DNA of 64,000 bases from Pseudomonadota bacterium (GTDB lineage: Bacteria; Myxococcota_A; UBA796; GCA-2862545): contig CANNIZ010000010.1 of the NCBI GenBank assembly GCA_947505245.1, positions 1 through 64,000 on the forward strand, in the 5' to 3' direction. Shown one piece after another: positions 16,101 through 24,556 of this stretch. Numbering within the stretch: the stretch's first letter is position 1; each line of letters starts with the position of its first letter. Below the pieces are notes generated by a model that was not told where the DNA came from, made no database searches, and saw nothing but the letters and a program-made list of their open reading frames with translations. The position numbers were made by a program, and so were the translations under genes.

Positions 16101-16798
16101 GGGTCGCCCGCACGTCCGAAGAACACCGAGAGCCCCGGCCCCGAGCAGCGGCCCGCAAGATCGCCAAGCCCGTCGTTGTTGAAGTCTGCGAACGCGTGAT
16201 TGTCGCAGCCGGGCGCATAATTCCATTGGGGCGTCGAGAAATACGGGTCGATGTGGACGGGGTAGGTGGCGTCGCCGTCATCGAACACGATGCGGGCGGA
16301 CGTGTCGGCATCGCCGCGCTCGAAGTGCGAAGCGAGCACGTCTCCGTTCGCGTCTTCGACGACGAGCGCGTCGTAGCGCCACTGTTCGTACCCGTCGCGC
16401 ACCCCGATGGCGCTCGGGCTGACGGTGACGGGGACGCCAAAATCCACCTCGACGGAGGGTTCCTGCAAGGCGCGTGGCACGTCGAAGCCGTGCTCGAACC
16501 CGTGTTCGGTGGGCTCGAACCACTCGGTGAGGTCGTCGTGCTCCACCACGACCCGCGCGCCCCGCGCGGAAATCGTCCGCTTCGTCCCCTGGGCCCGTCC
16601 CACGTGGACGTTGCCGACGTTGAACGTACCGGCGTCGATGCGGGCGGTGAGCTCGCCGTCGAGCGACACGAGTTCGGTTGGCGCAGGGGCGGACGGGCTG
16701 ATGGCTTCAGGGAGTTCGGGGGTGAGCTCGGGGGAGCAGGCGGGGAGGAGGGCGGCGAGTGAGGCGGGCAGCAGGGCGCTGCGGAGCGGGTGCGGCAT
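13076..16798 (-). CDS. Giant FG-GAP and MopE-like repeat lipoprotein with MYXO-CTERM-type anchor
   Basis: A 1240-residue secreted protein. The lipobox leader ends LLPAC at about residue 21. About 180 residues of unknown domain follow, then about seven FG-GAP/VCBS-like repeats (GDFNGDGFTDIAY, GDFDGDGDSDLVL, GDTNGDGNSELLV) to about residue 535. Nine MopE-like metal-binding repeats lie at about 540-1165, each ending like DCNDSN...PEICDG...DEDCDK. An Asp/Ser/Thr-rich spacer (about 1170-1210) leads to a Cys-Gly-Cys plus hydrophobic helix plus Arg tail, the MYXO-CTERM pattern. Repeats of these types bind calcium or copper in known proteins. It is probably a surface adhesin-like or metal-binding protein; ligand unknown. 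Confidence 0.85.
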   Translation of the reverse strand: MPHPLRSALLPASLAALLPACSPELTPELPEAISPSAPAPTELVSLDGELTARIDAGTFNVGNVHVGRAQGTKRTISARGARVVVEHDDLTEWFEPTEHGFEHGFDVPRALQEPSVEVDFGVPVTVSPSAIGVRDGYEQWRYDALVVEDANGDVLASHFERGDADTSARIVFDDGDATYPVHIDPYFSTPQWNYAPGCDNHAFADFNNDGLGDLAGRCSGPGLSVFFGRAGDPSTTPTVFGTSNVYESTGGDFNGDGFTDIAYIDGTLDIIVYKGGPTGLTLADTIPQSVMGTGSLTAGDFDGDGDSDLVLGYMGTNLTPGTVQLFRSGGASLFPTVPSSTVPMPNGATNWGREVEFIGDTNGDGNSELLVSTGGSNAAPQYVFLGANGTAFLSTPARTYATGGVGIVARFNNDAYLDVASPTGTSIRVYFGSAAGLPASLATPSQTLATPATGISPIGDTDANGLDEFMLSEFSNANSVIDFRSATATGLGASLTTIPGTVYLSAYAGGRDVSGDGLVDAYGAVRNAGIRMYRGWADKDGDGYKIGDYTNPDCDDTSNLIHPGLTETVGDEIDQNCDGKETCYRDNDKDGHGTTSTVASIDTDCADLGEIRAAGKLDDCNDSNPNISPSDPEICDGADVDEDCDKKSDDFDNSTDPTTMSVWYYDSDVDGYGDAFGPTDVYCDFPGTGFTAFIDATDCDDSNAAINPGETEVCDPGNVDENCNKSADDLDATTDKSTAPTYYADADLDGHTSLADPGAKYCEPAAGRLTTTPDDCNDANNAINPAAQEVCDALNVDEDCDNKADDADASVLASGFAQTWPDGDSDGHGSATGTPRLACDPAAGYADSNDDCNDANGLISPSADEVCDPLNVDEDCDKLADDADPSVLPSSQSLWFTDADADGHGDPTKSASACERSGSSLVGDDCNDKLATINPGEAEVCDSLDVDEDCDGLADDADANVAASSYPTFYVDTDGDTYGGTSVGKSNCAGPGNGAVDYKADCDETDATIHPGAPESCDGIDEDCDGRLDNDAVDGLFTSYADLDGDGFGAGAMEQSCKSGGIQSHDDCDDTDASVNPSADDECNGLNDDCVGAADDDKAFWFTFYPDDDGDTYGDAAGAKDACSEPELTGWVDVVGDCKDDDSTIHEGAAEVADDGIDQDCDGKDLVTDTGDADTDSDSDSDTDADTDADSDADSDVDSADTAETGTPEKKCGCETGGTSGLWLMALGLVAIVRRTPRSR

Positions 16799-16885
16799 GC
16801 GGGACTCCAAAGAGTTCAGGCAGTGTAGCTCAGGCCGGATCGGGTCGCTCACCGGTGTTATGGCGGTTTCCCGAAGGACGATCCC

Positions 16886-17785
16886 ATGGCCGGTTCCGGA
16901 CGAATCATCGCTGGCGTGCTTGCACCGCACCCGCCCCACCTCGTGTACGCGGAGAACCCGCCGCAGAACGAGCCCCGCGCCGAGTGCGGGTGGGAGGAGC
17001 TGCGATGGGCGTACGAGCGCTGCCGTCGCAGTATTTCTACACGCGACTACGACGTAATCGTCGTGCACTCGCCGCACTGGAAGACGCAGGTTGGGACACA
17101 CTTCCTCGGGTGTGACCGGTTCGCCGGCCTGTCGGTCGATCCGGTGTTCCCGAACCTGTTCCGGTACCGGTACGATCTGGCGGTCGATGTGCCGCTCGCC
17201 GAGGTGATCGCCGCCGAGGCAGCAAAAGAAGGCCTGCCGACCTCGATGATGCGAAACCCCGACTTTCGCGTGGACTACGGCACGATCATCGCGTGCCACC
17301 TCGTCAACCCGAAGTGGGACAAGCCGATCGTCGCGATCTCGTCGGCGCGTTCGTACTACCAATTCGGTAACGAGGTCGGCGACCGGCAGATGATCGCGCT
17401 GGGGCAGGCGACGCGCCGCGCGATCGAGGCGTCCGGGCGCCGCGCGTTGGTGCTCGCGAGCAACTCGCTGTCGCACCGCCACTTCACCGAAGAGCCCGAG
17501 CTGCCGGAAGACATGGCGCACGAGCACATCTACAACCACGGGCAGTACCTGTGGGACATGCACATCCTCGGTCGCTTCCGCCGCGGCGAGACAAAGCTCG
17601 TGGTGGACGAGATGCCCGACTTCATCGAGGGAAGCGTGAGCGAGGCGAAGGAGGGCAGCCTCACGTTCCTGCTCGCCGCGCTCGGCTTCCCGACGTACCC
17701 CGCTGAGGTGCACGGCTACGGCACGGTCATCGGCACCGGCAACGCCGTGGTCGAGTGGGATCCAGCGCGAGGTGCGTCATGGTAG
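16886..17785 (+). CDS. Catalytic subunit of a class III extradiol dioxygenase, 2-aminophenol 1,6-dioxygenase-like
   Basis: A 299-residue LigB-superfamily protein. The N-terminal LAPHPPHLVYAENPPQNE segment is characteristic of the beta (catalytic) subunit of 2-aminophenol 1,6-dioxygenase. Candidate iron ligands are His15 or His18, His61 or His64 in VVHSPHWKT, and Glu274 in PAEVHGYGT. This enzyme opens aminophenol-type rings to 2-aminomuconic semialdehyde. The gene overlaps the next (alpha-like subunit fused to a deaminase domain) by 7 nt. No other aromatic degradation gene is in the window, so the true substrate is uncertain. Confidence 0.82.
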   Translation: MAGSGRIIAGVLAPHPPHLVYAENPPQNEPRAECGWEELRWAYERCRRSISTRDYDVIVVHSPHWKTQVGTHFLGCDRFAGLSVDPVFPNLFRYRYDLAVDVPLAEVIAAEAAKEGLPTSMMRNPDFRVDYGTIIACHLVNPKWDKPIVAISSARSYYQFGNEVGDRQMIALGQATRRAIEASGRRALVLASNSLSHRHFTEEPELPEDMAHEHIYNHGQYLWDMHILGRFRRGETKLVVDEMPDFIEGSVSEAKEGSLTFLLAALGFPTYPAEVHGYGTVIGTGNAVVEWDPARGASW

Positions 17786-19140
17786 CTGGTCTCATCGTCC
17801 CTGGGCTGCCGCACCCGCTGCTCGCGCCGGAACAGTCGCCGCGTTGGGCGGAGCTTCGAACGGCCTACGATGCCGCGCGCACCTGGCTCGCAGCTCAGCA
17901 GCCCGACGTGCTCGTGTTGTACTCGACGCAGTGGCCGAGCGTGATCGGGCACCAGATTCAGACGCACCCGCGGCCCAAATTCGCGCACGTCGATCAAGAC
18001 TGGCACGCGCTCGGCACGATGAAGTACGACTTCCCCGTCGACGTGGAGCTCGCAAACGCGCTCGAAGCGGCGGCCCGCAAGCGCGGTCTGCACGCGCGCA
18101 CGGTCGCGTACGAGGGCTTCCCGGTCGACACGGGCAGCGTCGTCGCGCTGTCGCTGCTGGACCCCGAGTCGAAGCTCCCGTGTACGATCCTTTCGTGCAA
18201 CATGTACGCGGACCGCGGTGAGACGCTGGTCCTCGGCAAGGCTGCCCGCGACGCGGTGCAGCAGACGGGCCGCCGCGCGGTGTTCGTCGCGGTCACGTCT
18301 TTGTCGGCGCGAATGTTCCCGCACCCGATCGAGCCCGCGCAGGACCACGTTTCCTCGCAGAAGGACGACGAGTGGAACCGCAAGCTGCTCGAGATCCTCG
18401 GCGAAGGCCGCCTCGAGGACGCGAGCCAGCTGATGCGCACGCTCACGACGCAAGCGAACATGGACAACAAGGGAAAGGCGTTCTGGTGGCTCGCTGCGGC
18501 GCTCGGGCAGACCAACGCCTACCAAGCCAAGGTGTACGGCTACGGGCCGCTGTGGGGCACCGGCGCGGCCGTCGTGTCGCTCGTGCCGGCCGTGCGCGCC
18601 GCCGGGGATCACGAGTTCGACGAGGAGGACGTCGAGGTCCATCGCGGCGAGCGGAGCGTCCTCGGCGGCGCTGCCTCGACGAGTGCTTCGGCGGTGACGC
18701 CCGCGAAGCCTGCGACGGATCGCATCGAGACGTCGGCCGCGCCGCGCGCGGTGGGCGCGTACCCGCACGCGCGAAAGGTCGGTGACCTCGTGTACGTGAG
18801 CGGCATGGGGCCTCGCCAGCCCGGCACCGACGCGATCCCCGGCGGCCCGGTGCGCGACGCGGACGGGAGGCCGCTGCCCTACGACGTGCGCGCGCAGACC
18901 CACGCCGTGATCGCGAACGTGCGCGCGGTGCTGGAGTCGGCGGGCTCGTCGCTCGACGACGTGGTCGACGTGAGCGTGTTCCTCATCGATATGGCGCGCG
19001 ACTTCGCGGCTTTCAACGAGGTGTACGGGCAGTACTTCGCGACCATCGGCGCGACGCGCACCACGGTCGAAGTCCGCGCGTTGCCCACCCCAATCGCCGT
19101 CGAACTCAAGGTCATCGCGCGCCCGAGGCCTTCGCCATGA
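17779..19140 (+). CDS. Dioxygenase alpha-like subunit fused to a RidA/aminomuconate deaminase-like domain
   Basis: A 453-residue two-domain protein from ATG 17779. Residues 1-275 are a second LigB-like subunit. GLPHPLLAP keeps one His, but the VHSPHW position reads YSTQWPS, so iron binding is probably lost as in non-catalytic alpha subunits. An Ala/Ser/Thr linker (about 285-315) leads to a complete RidA-family domain (about 315-450) with LVYVSGMGP, YDVRAQTHAVIANVR and TRTTVEVRALPTPIAVELK. That last pattern is close to 2-aminomuconate deaminases (AmnD/NbaF). The conserved RidA-type Arg and Glu are retained. The fusion would tie ring opening to later deamination. Confidence 0.85.
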   Translation: MVAGLIVPGLPHPLLAPEQSPRWAELRTAYDAARTWLAAQQPDVLVLYSTQWPSVIGHQIQTHPRPKFAHVDQDWHALGTMKYDFPVDVELANALEAAARKRGLHARTVAYEGFPVDTGSVVALSLLDPESKLPCTILSCNMYADRGETLVLGKAARDAVQQTGRRAVFVAVTSLSARMFPHPIEPAQDHVSSQKDDEWNRKLLEILGEGRLEDASQLMRTLTTQANMDNKGKAFWWLAAALGQTNAYQAKVYGYGPLWGTGAAVVSLVPAVRAAGDHEFDEEDVEVHRGERSVLGGAASTSASAVTPAKPATDRIETSAAPRAVGAYPHARKVGDLVYVSGMGPRQPGTDAIPGGPVRDADGRPLPYDVRAQTHAVIANVRAVLESAGSSLDDVVDVSVFLIDMARDFAAFNEVYGQYFATIGATRTTVEVRALPTPIAVELKVIARPRPSP

Positions 19141-19856
19141 AAGTCGACAAGCGCGCGGTTGCAGGCATCGTGGCGGTGGCGGTGATCGGCGCGGGAGCGG
19201 GCTGGTGGCTCGCGGGCGTGTTCTACGCGTGGCGCGCGCCGCCGGTCCCGCCGATGCCTGCTCTCCCTGGCCTCGGCACGATCGTATTCGACGCCGAAGT
19301 TTTCGCCGACAACGGAATTCCCGAGGACACCCGCCGCGAGCGACTGCGGATGGTGGCGAAGTTCCTCGACGAGCAGCAACCCCACGATCTTCGCTGCGCT
19401 GTGCGGCCGCCGATCGACGCGGGTCGCGGTATTCTCACGGTCGACGGCGTCGACTCGGGCGCGTTCATCGTGCTCGGCAACCTGTACCTGACGTCCGGGA
19501 AGGACGCGGGGGAGGGGACGTTGCGCGTCCCCGGCTACGAGACGGCGAAGGTGGTGTGGCAAGGCGGCGACGTCGCAGGCTTGTCGTCGTGTCCGTCGCC
19601 GGTCACGCTCGTCGCGGCCGATGTCGCGGTGGTCGTGGGGCTCGTGCGCCGGGCGGACGGGACGCCGATGGCGGGGATCACCGTCGCGGGCTGCGGAGCG
19701 ACCGCCGTCACCGACGCCGATGGGGCCTACTACCTCGAGGCGGTTGGTGCGGCTGCGTGTGAGCTCGTCGCGTCCGGAGCGGCGGGGCCGGGAGCGGGTG
19801 TCTCGGTGGTGCCGGGTGTCGGCGAGGAGCGCGTCGTCGACCTCGTCGTGCCCTGA
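19137..19856 (+). CDS. Membrane-anchored protein with a carboxypeptidase-regulatory-like domain
   Basis: A 239-residue protein. A basic start and one transmembrane helix (about 8-32) are followed by a Pro-rich hinge. An extracytoplasmic region follows, ending (about 165-239) in a beta sandwich resembling carboxypeptidase-regulatory/CarboxypepD_reg-like repeats (VGLVRRADGTPMAGITVAGC, then TDADGAYYLEA). ATG 19137 overlaps the stop of the dioxygenase-deaminase gene, so it is co-expressed. No link with aromatic catabolism is obvious, and the coupling may be incidental. Confidence 0.7.
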   Translation: MKVDKRAVAGIVAVAVIGAGAGWWLAGVFYAWRAPPVPPMPALPGLGTIVFDAEVFADNGIPEDTRRERLRMVAKFLDEQQPHDLRCAVRPPIDAGRGILTVDGVDSGAFIVLGNLYLTSGKDAGEGTLRVPGYETAKVVWQGGDVAGLSSCPSPVTLVAADVAVVVGLVRRADGTPMAGITVAGCGATAVTDADGAYYLEAVGAAACELVASGAAGPGAGVSVVPGVGEERVVDLVVP

Positions 19857-19923
19857 ACCAGCGGCGCTTCGGGGCATTGACGGACGGGCTGGCGCGCCTA
19901 CGCAATTGGCAGCGAGGTGCTCC

Positions 19924-20373
19924 ATGAGGAATCTACTCGCGATGCTGATGTTCACAGGGCTTGGGGCGTGTGGCCCGAACGAAAGGGTCGACGCCTTCGA
20001 GTTGGGTACGACGTGCGATGTTGGTGAATCCATCTCGGACTGCGCTGGATTCGCACCGATCGCCGGAACGCCGGGCTCGTATATTCAGGACGTCGAGCAG
20101 CCGCTGTTCGTCCTCGGTGTGCCCGTGAGTGACGTGCGGTTGCGGGTAACGGACGGCCTGGTGACCCGCGTGTATGCGGAATACGCGCTCGACTTCTGCC
20201 CGATCGTGGAGGCGAGGCTTCACCAGGACCTCGGGCGCGAGAACCGCAACGATCTCACGTTCACGCACTGGCGCGGCGCGGCGTACACGGTCGATCTCGA
20301 CTACCCGCTCGACCGGGCGGTGTGCAGCGTCGTCGTCGAGGAGCGGTCGACCGCGAAGCCGTTCGGCTCCTAG
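19924..20373 (+). CDS. Orphan lipoprotein
   Basis: A 149-residue protein from ATG 19924 with a lipoprotein leader (MRNLLAMLMFTGLGACG, Cys at about 16). The mature part is strand-rich with paired cysteines (TTCDVGESISDC, YALDFCPIVE, RAVCSVVVEE), suggesting disulfides in the periplasm or at the surface. No family recognised. It stands alone after a 67-nt gap. Confidence 0.65.
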   Translation: MRNLLAMLMFTGLGACGPNERVDAFELGTTCDVGESISDCAGFAPIAGTPGSYIQDVEQPLFVLGVPVSDVRLRVTDGLVTRVYAEYALDFCPIVEARLHQDLGRENRNDLTFTHWRGAAYTVDLDYPLDRAVCSVVVEERSTAKPFGS

Positions 20374-20406
20374 GCGCGCCCTGCGAGCTTGGCGTGGAGG
20401 TGTGTC

Positions 20407-20865
20407 GTGGCGAACTTCGAGATCGTTACCCGCGCGGAGCAGCCCACGGCCGTCCTGCGCGAGGTCGTTCCGGTAAAGGAACTTCCGCAGTTCTTCGGGC
20501 GCGCGTACGGCGAGGTGTTCGGGGCAATGCAGGCGCAGAGCCTGACCCCGACGGAGGCGCCGTTCGCACTGTACCGGGGGATCCCCTGCGAGACGGTCGA
20601 CGTCGAGGCCGGCTTTGTCGCACAACATCCGCTCGCGCCGACGGGCGCTGTGCGGTCGAGCACATTGCCGGGAGGTCGGTGTGTTCATGGGGTCCACCTC
20701 GGGCCCTACGACCGGATGGAGAAGACCTACGACGAGCTCCGGAAATGGACCCTGGCCCAGCACCTCACGCTTGGGGAGACCATGTGGGAGGTCTACCTCT
20801 CGGATCCTCGGCTGGAGCCTGACCCCGAGAAGTGGCGCACCGAGTTCTTCTGGCCGGTCAGCTGA
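20407..20865 (+). CDS. GyrI-like effector-binding domain protein
   Basis: A 152-residue stand-alone GyrI-like/effector-binding (SOUL-type) domain: FEIVTRAEQPTAVLREVVPV at the start, PFALYRGIP in the middle, and VHLGPYDRMEKTYDELRKW followed by WEVYLSDP near the end. The last two are hallmarks of this family, which binds small hydrophobic or cationic ligands. There is no DNA-binding domain, so it would act as a ligand-binding or GyrI-like protein. I choose GTG 20407 with GGAGG upstream over an earlier TTG. It converges with a UvrA paralogue. Confidence 0.85.
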   Translation: MANFEIVTRAEQPTAVLREVVPVKELPQFFGRAYGEVFGAMQAQSLTPTEAPFALYRGIPCETVDVEAGFVAQHPLAPTGAVRSSTLPGGRCVHGVHLGPYDRMEKTYDELRKWTLAQHLTLGETMWEVYLSDPRLEPDPEKWRTEFFWPVS

Positions 20866-20868
20866 CCC

Positions 20869-23184
20869 TCATTTCATGTCGAGAGTGACCACGGCGTCGG
20901 CGGCGTCGCGCACGAGGGGGTGGTCCGTCGCGAGCAGCACCGTCGCGCCCTCGGCGACGAGCTTGCGGTAAAGCCCGATCAACACGGCGATGTCGGCGGG
21001 GTGGAGCCCGACCGTGGCGTCGTCGACAAGGAACAACGTGCCCGCGGCGGTGCGCCCGGCCCGCACCAGCTCGCGCGCGAGGCGCAGGCGCTGCGTCTCG
21101 CCGCCCGACAGCGACCACGCGGGCTGACCCAACCGAACGTAGCCGAGCCCGGTGTCGCGTAAGGCGCGCAGGCCCTGTTCGAGCTTCGGGTGGCCGGCCA
21201 GCACGGCGTGGGCGGCGTCGACCTCGAGGCCGAGGATCGCGTCCGGCGCGAGCCCCTTCCAGGTCACGGCGAGCACGTCCTGAAGAAACCGTCGCCCTCC
21301 GCAGGCGTCACACGGGATGTGTACCGCCGGGAGCAACCCCAGATCGACCGCGATCGTGCCGTCGCCGCCGCACGCCTCGCAGCGGCCGCCCTTCTGCGCG
21401 AGCGAGAACGTCGCGGGCGTGAACCCGCGGATCTGGGACTCGGCCGTAGCCGCGAGCAGCTCGCGGAGCGTGTCCCACAGACCCACGTAGGTGATGGGGG
21501 AGGACCGGCTCATGCGACCCTGGGCGCCGCGCTCGACGTCGTACACGCGCCGCAGGCCGTCGAAGCCCTCGAACACCCCCGCGGGGACGGGGCCGTCGCC
21601 GTTGATCCGCGCCCCGAGCCAGTCGCGCAGCGTGCGCAATAGCGTCGTCTTTCCCACGCCGCTCGGTCCCGTCACCGCGACCAGCGCGCCCACCGGGAAC
21701 TTCACGTCGACTGCGCGCCCGTGGAAGTCGAAGCGGACGCGACCCTTCGCGGTCGGCTTGGGAGCGGCGACACGCTCGATGGTCGCGCGGCCGGTGAGCC
21801 AGCGCGCGGTGGTGGTTTCCGACTTGAGCAGGGCGTCCGGCGAGCCGTCGAACACAACGGTCCCGCCGCGCTCCCCGGGCCCCGGCCCGAACTCGATCAC
21901 GCGGTCGGCGGTGCTGATCACTTCGGGCGCGTGGTCGACTGCGACCACGGTGTTCCCTTCGGCGCACAGCGCGCGGATCAGCGCGACCACGCGCTCGGCG
22001 TCGGCGCCCACGAGCCCCGCGGCGGGCTCGTCGAGCACGTACAACACGCCCGACAGGCCCGCGCCGACCTGCCGCGCCAGCCGCGCGCGCTGGTATTCGC
22101 CGGACGCGAGCGCAGGGCCGGGCCGGTCGAGGGGCAGGGGCCCGAGCCCGAGGTCGCACGCGGTCGTCACGCGCCGGCCGATCTCACCGAGCGGGAGCCG
22201 TTCGACCGCATCGGGAGCGGTGTCGTCGCATAGTGCCCTGGTGGCGTCGCACGACAGGCGCCACACATCGACGAACGTGCGGCCGCGCCAGCGCACGGCG
22301 CGCGCCTCGTCGGACAGCCGCGTGCCTTCGCACGCCTTGCACGGCACGTCGCCGAGGTCCCCGCGGCCTGCACATGCGGGGCATCGACCCGTTCCGGCGT
22401 AGGACAACAGCGACGGCGAAAGCGCGGTGAGCGCGCGGTCGCAGCGCGGGCAATACGGCCGATCGGTCCACGCGAGCACCTCGGCGTCCGTCACCGCGAC
22501 GACCACGCCTTTACCGGCGCGGGCCGCGGTGCGCACGGCGTCGTAAAGCCGGTCGCGGCGGTCCTGACCCAGCCGGATGCGGTCGACGACCACGCGGACG
22601 ACCTTCCCGCGCGCGAGATCGGCGCCGGTGATCTCGTCGGTGCGCACGACGTCGTCGCCGATGCGTACGCGCGAAAATCCAGCGCGCACGATCTCCTCGA
22701 GCGTGCCGTAGGGATCGGCCCCGGTCGGGATGCCGGCCTCGATCGTGACGCGGCTGTCGTCGGGGAGGGTGAGCAGCCGCGCGACGATCTGATCGTGGGT
22801 GGACGGCTTGACCGCGTCGCCGCACGTCGGGCAGTGCAGCGTGCCGCAGCGGCCGAACAGCACGCGCAGGATTGGAAGCACCTCGAGCAGCGACGCGAGG
22901 GTGGTGCGGACGCCGGTGGGAGGCGGCTCCTGGGCGAGGGCGATCGCCGGCGGGAGGCCGCGGATGAGGTCGACGTCGGGCCGGCGCAGGCTGCCCGCCG
23001 CGCGGCGCACGCGGGTGGCCATCGCCTCGAGGTAGCGGCGCTGCGACTCGGCGTACAGCGTGTCGAACGCGAGCGAGGTCTTGCCGGACCCCGAGGGGCC
23101 GCAGAACACGACGAACGAGCCGACCGCGAGGTCGAGGTCGACCGCGCGCAGGTTGTTCTCGCGGGCGCCGCGGACCTCGATCAC
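20869..23184 (-). CDS. uvrA: Short UvrA paralogue (excinuclease ABC subunit A-like ATPase)
   Basis: A 771-residue double ABC ATPase, about 170 shorter than canonical UvrA. Walker A motifs are GPSGSGKTS (about 29-37) and GPSGVGKTT (about 508-516). The second signature is the classical SLSGGETQR (about 694), but the first is degenerate (ALASGEYQRARLA, about 357). Zinc cysteines are present (CPRC...CPAC, CEACGG...CDACGG). The UvrB-binding region is retained. Short UvrA paralogues are known beside drug-resistance genes, and the convergent GyrI-like ligand-binding gene fits such a role. Its ATG overlaps the stop of the upstream lamin-tail lipoprotein gene. Confidence 0.9.
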   Translation of the reverse strand: MIEVRGARENNLRAVDLDLAVGSFVVFCGPSGSGKTSLAFDTLYAESQRRYLEAMATRVRRAAGSLRRPDVDLIRGLPPAIALAQEPPPTGVRTTLASLLEVLPILRVLFGRCGTLHCPTCGDAVKPSTHDQIVARLLTLPDDSRVTIEAGIPTGADPYGTLEEIVRAGFSRVRIGDDVVRTDEITGADLARGKVVRVVVDRIRLGQDRRDRLYDAVRTAARAGKGVVVAVTDAEVLAWTDRPYCPRCDRALTALSPSLLSYAGTGRCPACAGRGDLGDVPCKACEGTRLSDEARAVRWRGRTFVDVWRLSCDATRALCDDTAPDAVERLPLGEIGRRVTTACDLGLGPLPLDRPGPALASGEYQRARLARQVGAGLSGVLYVLDEPAAGLVGADAERVVALIRALCAEGNTVVAVDHAPEVISTADRVIEFGPGPGERGGTVVFDGSPDALLKSETTTARWLTGRATIERVAAPKPTAKGRVRFDFHGRAVDVKFPVGALVAVTGPSGVGKTTLLRTLRDWLGARINGDGPVPAGVFEGFDGLRRVYDVERGAQGRMSRSSPITYVGLWDTLRELLAATAESQIRGFTPATFSLAQKGGRCEACGGDGTIAVDLGLLPAVHIPCDACGGRRFLQDVLAVTWKGLAPDAILGLEVDAAHAVLAGHPKLEQGLRALRDTGLGYVRLGQPAWSLSGGETQRLRLARELVRAGRTAAGTLFLVDDATVGLHPADIAVLIGLYRKLVAEGATVLLATDHPLVRDAADAVVTLDMK

Positions 23185-24515
23185 AGGCAGGTCGTGTTCG
23201 CGGTCCCCGGCGTGCCAAAGTCACCCGAGGCGCCGATCGCAGCGGTCGCTGCGCACCAGTTGCCGAGCGTGTTGTTTCCCGTCCCCGTGAGCACGCCAGT
23301 CTTCAGGTTCCACGCAACGCCGGAGCCGCCGGGCGCCGCGTACAACGGGATATCGTCGATGATGTCGTTCCCGACCTTGATCGCGAGGGACTCGTCACCC
23401 GAGTTGTTCAGGCCCATGGTGTCGCCCCAGGACGCCTGGGCGGTGATGCCGAACGCGTCGTAGCCCCAGGTGGTGCCGGTGCCCGCCTTGATCACGGCGT
23501 ACCCATTGACCGCCACGATCACGTCGGTGGTGACAAGACCCTGGCTGTTCGCCTTGTCCTGCAGCGCGATGCCCTTGAGGTTCGCGGTCTTTCCCGATGC
23601 GTTGTAGATCTCGACCCACTCGGTTTGGGTGTCGTCGCCGACCGCGGCGCTCGGGTTGTTCATCAGCTCCGTGATGACGAGGTCGCCGGGGACGAGGTCG
23701 ACCGCGCAAAGCTCGGCGCCGCACGTCACGACGGGGGCGCTGTACCCTGGCAGATCCGCGGCGGAGCGAGGCAGGACGCGGAACTTGTCGAACGAGAACC
23801 CGAGGGGGCCGATCACGGCGTCGAACTCGTCACCCGCTGCGAGCGCGGAGGGCATGTAGAACGTGTCGTCGATCCGGGCCTGGGGAGCGGTCACGCCGTC
23901 GGACGCGAGCCACTCGTTGAAGCTGTTCGGCCCGACCGCGACGGTGCCGGCGGGCAGGGTGACGAGGCACCCTTCGAGCGGCTCGAGCGTGGCTGCGACC
24001 TGAGCGGTGTCGTTCATCGCGGCGTAGGTGATCACCTGCGGTGCGGGGATGGCCCCGGTTCCACCGACGGTGACGTCCTCGGCGGAGGACGTGGAGATCT
24101 CGGTCTCGTTGTAGAACTCGTTTACCTTTCCGACGATGGTGACCTTGTCCCCGGGCTCGACGATGCCGGCGGGCATCGCGTAAACGTACACGAACACGCC
24201 GCTGTTCGGACCGCCGCCGGGCTCCTGAACGAAGAATCCGTTGTCTTCCTGGGGCGAGGTGACGATCACGTCGGCGATGCGGACGGCGGCCTGGTCGGCG
24301 ATCACGCCGGTCTGGACGTCGTAGATCGTGTTGTCCGGCAGGTCGGCCGTGTCGGTGTCCGTATCGGCGTCCGTGTCCGCGTCCGTGTCGGAATCGCTGT
24401 CCGCGTCGGTGTCCGCGTCGCTGGTGTCGCTTGTGTCCAGGGGCTCGAGTCCGCCGCCGCGGCAGCCGATGGTCGCGAGGAACACCGCGTAGGGGAACCA
24501 ACGTTTGAACGACAT
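23181..24515 (-). CDS. Lipoprotein with OB-like and lamin-tail domains
   Basis: A 444-residue protein with a lipobox leader (FLATIGC, Cys at 18). An Asp/Ser/Thr repeat spacer spans about residues 28-60. An OB-like region follows (about 65-230, with ADVIVTSPQEDNGFFVQEPG and PGDKVTIVGKVNEFYNETE) of the sort found next to extracellular nucleases. A lamin-tail domain lies at about 290-420 (LVITELMNNPSA, TEWVEIYNASG, NLKGIALQDKAN). Such proteins are surface-exposed; no catalytic motif is visible. The stop overlaps the uvrA-like ATG. Confidence 0.8.
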   Translation of the reverse strand: MSFKRWFPYAVFLATIGCRGGGLEPLDTSDTSDADTDADSDSDTDADTDADTDTDTADLPDNTIYDVQTGVIADQAAVRIADVIVTSPQEDNGFFVQEPGGGPNSGVFVYVYAMPAGIVEPGDKVTIVGKVNEFYNETEISTSSAEDVTVGGTGAIPAPQVITYAAMNDTAQVAATLEPLEGCLVTLPAGTVAVGPNSFNEWLASDGVTAPQARIDDTFYMPSALAAGDEFDAVIGPLGFSFDKFRVLPRSAADLPGYSAPVVTCGAELCAVDLVPGDLVITELMNNPSAAVGDDTQTEWVEIYNASGKTANLKGIALQDKANSQGLVTTDVIVAVNGYAVIKAGTGTTWGYDAFGITAQASWGDTMGLNNSGDESLAIKVGNDIIDDIPLYAAPGGSGVAWNLKTGVLTGTGNNTLGNWCAATAAIGASGDFGTPGTANTTCL

Positions 24516-24556
24516 GCACCCTCCAGGTCGGCCCACGTATCGCGTATCCTTGGTGG

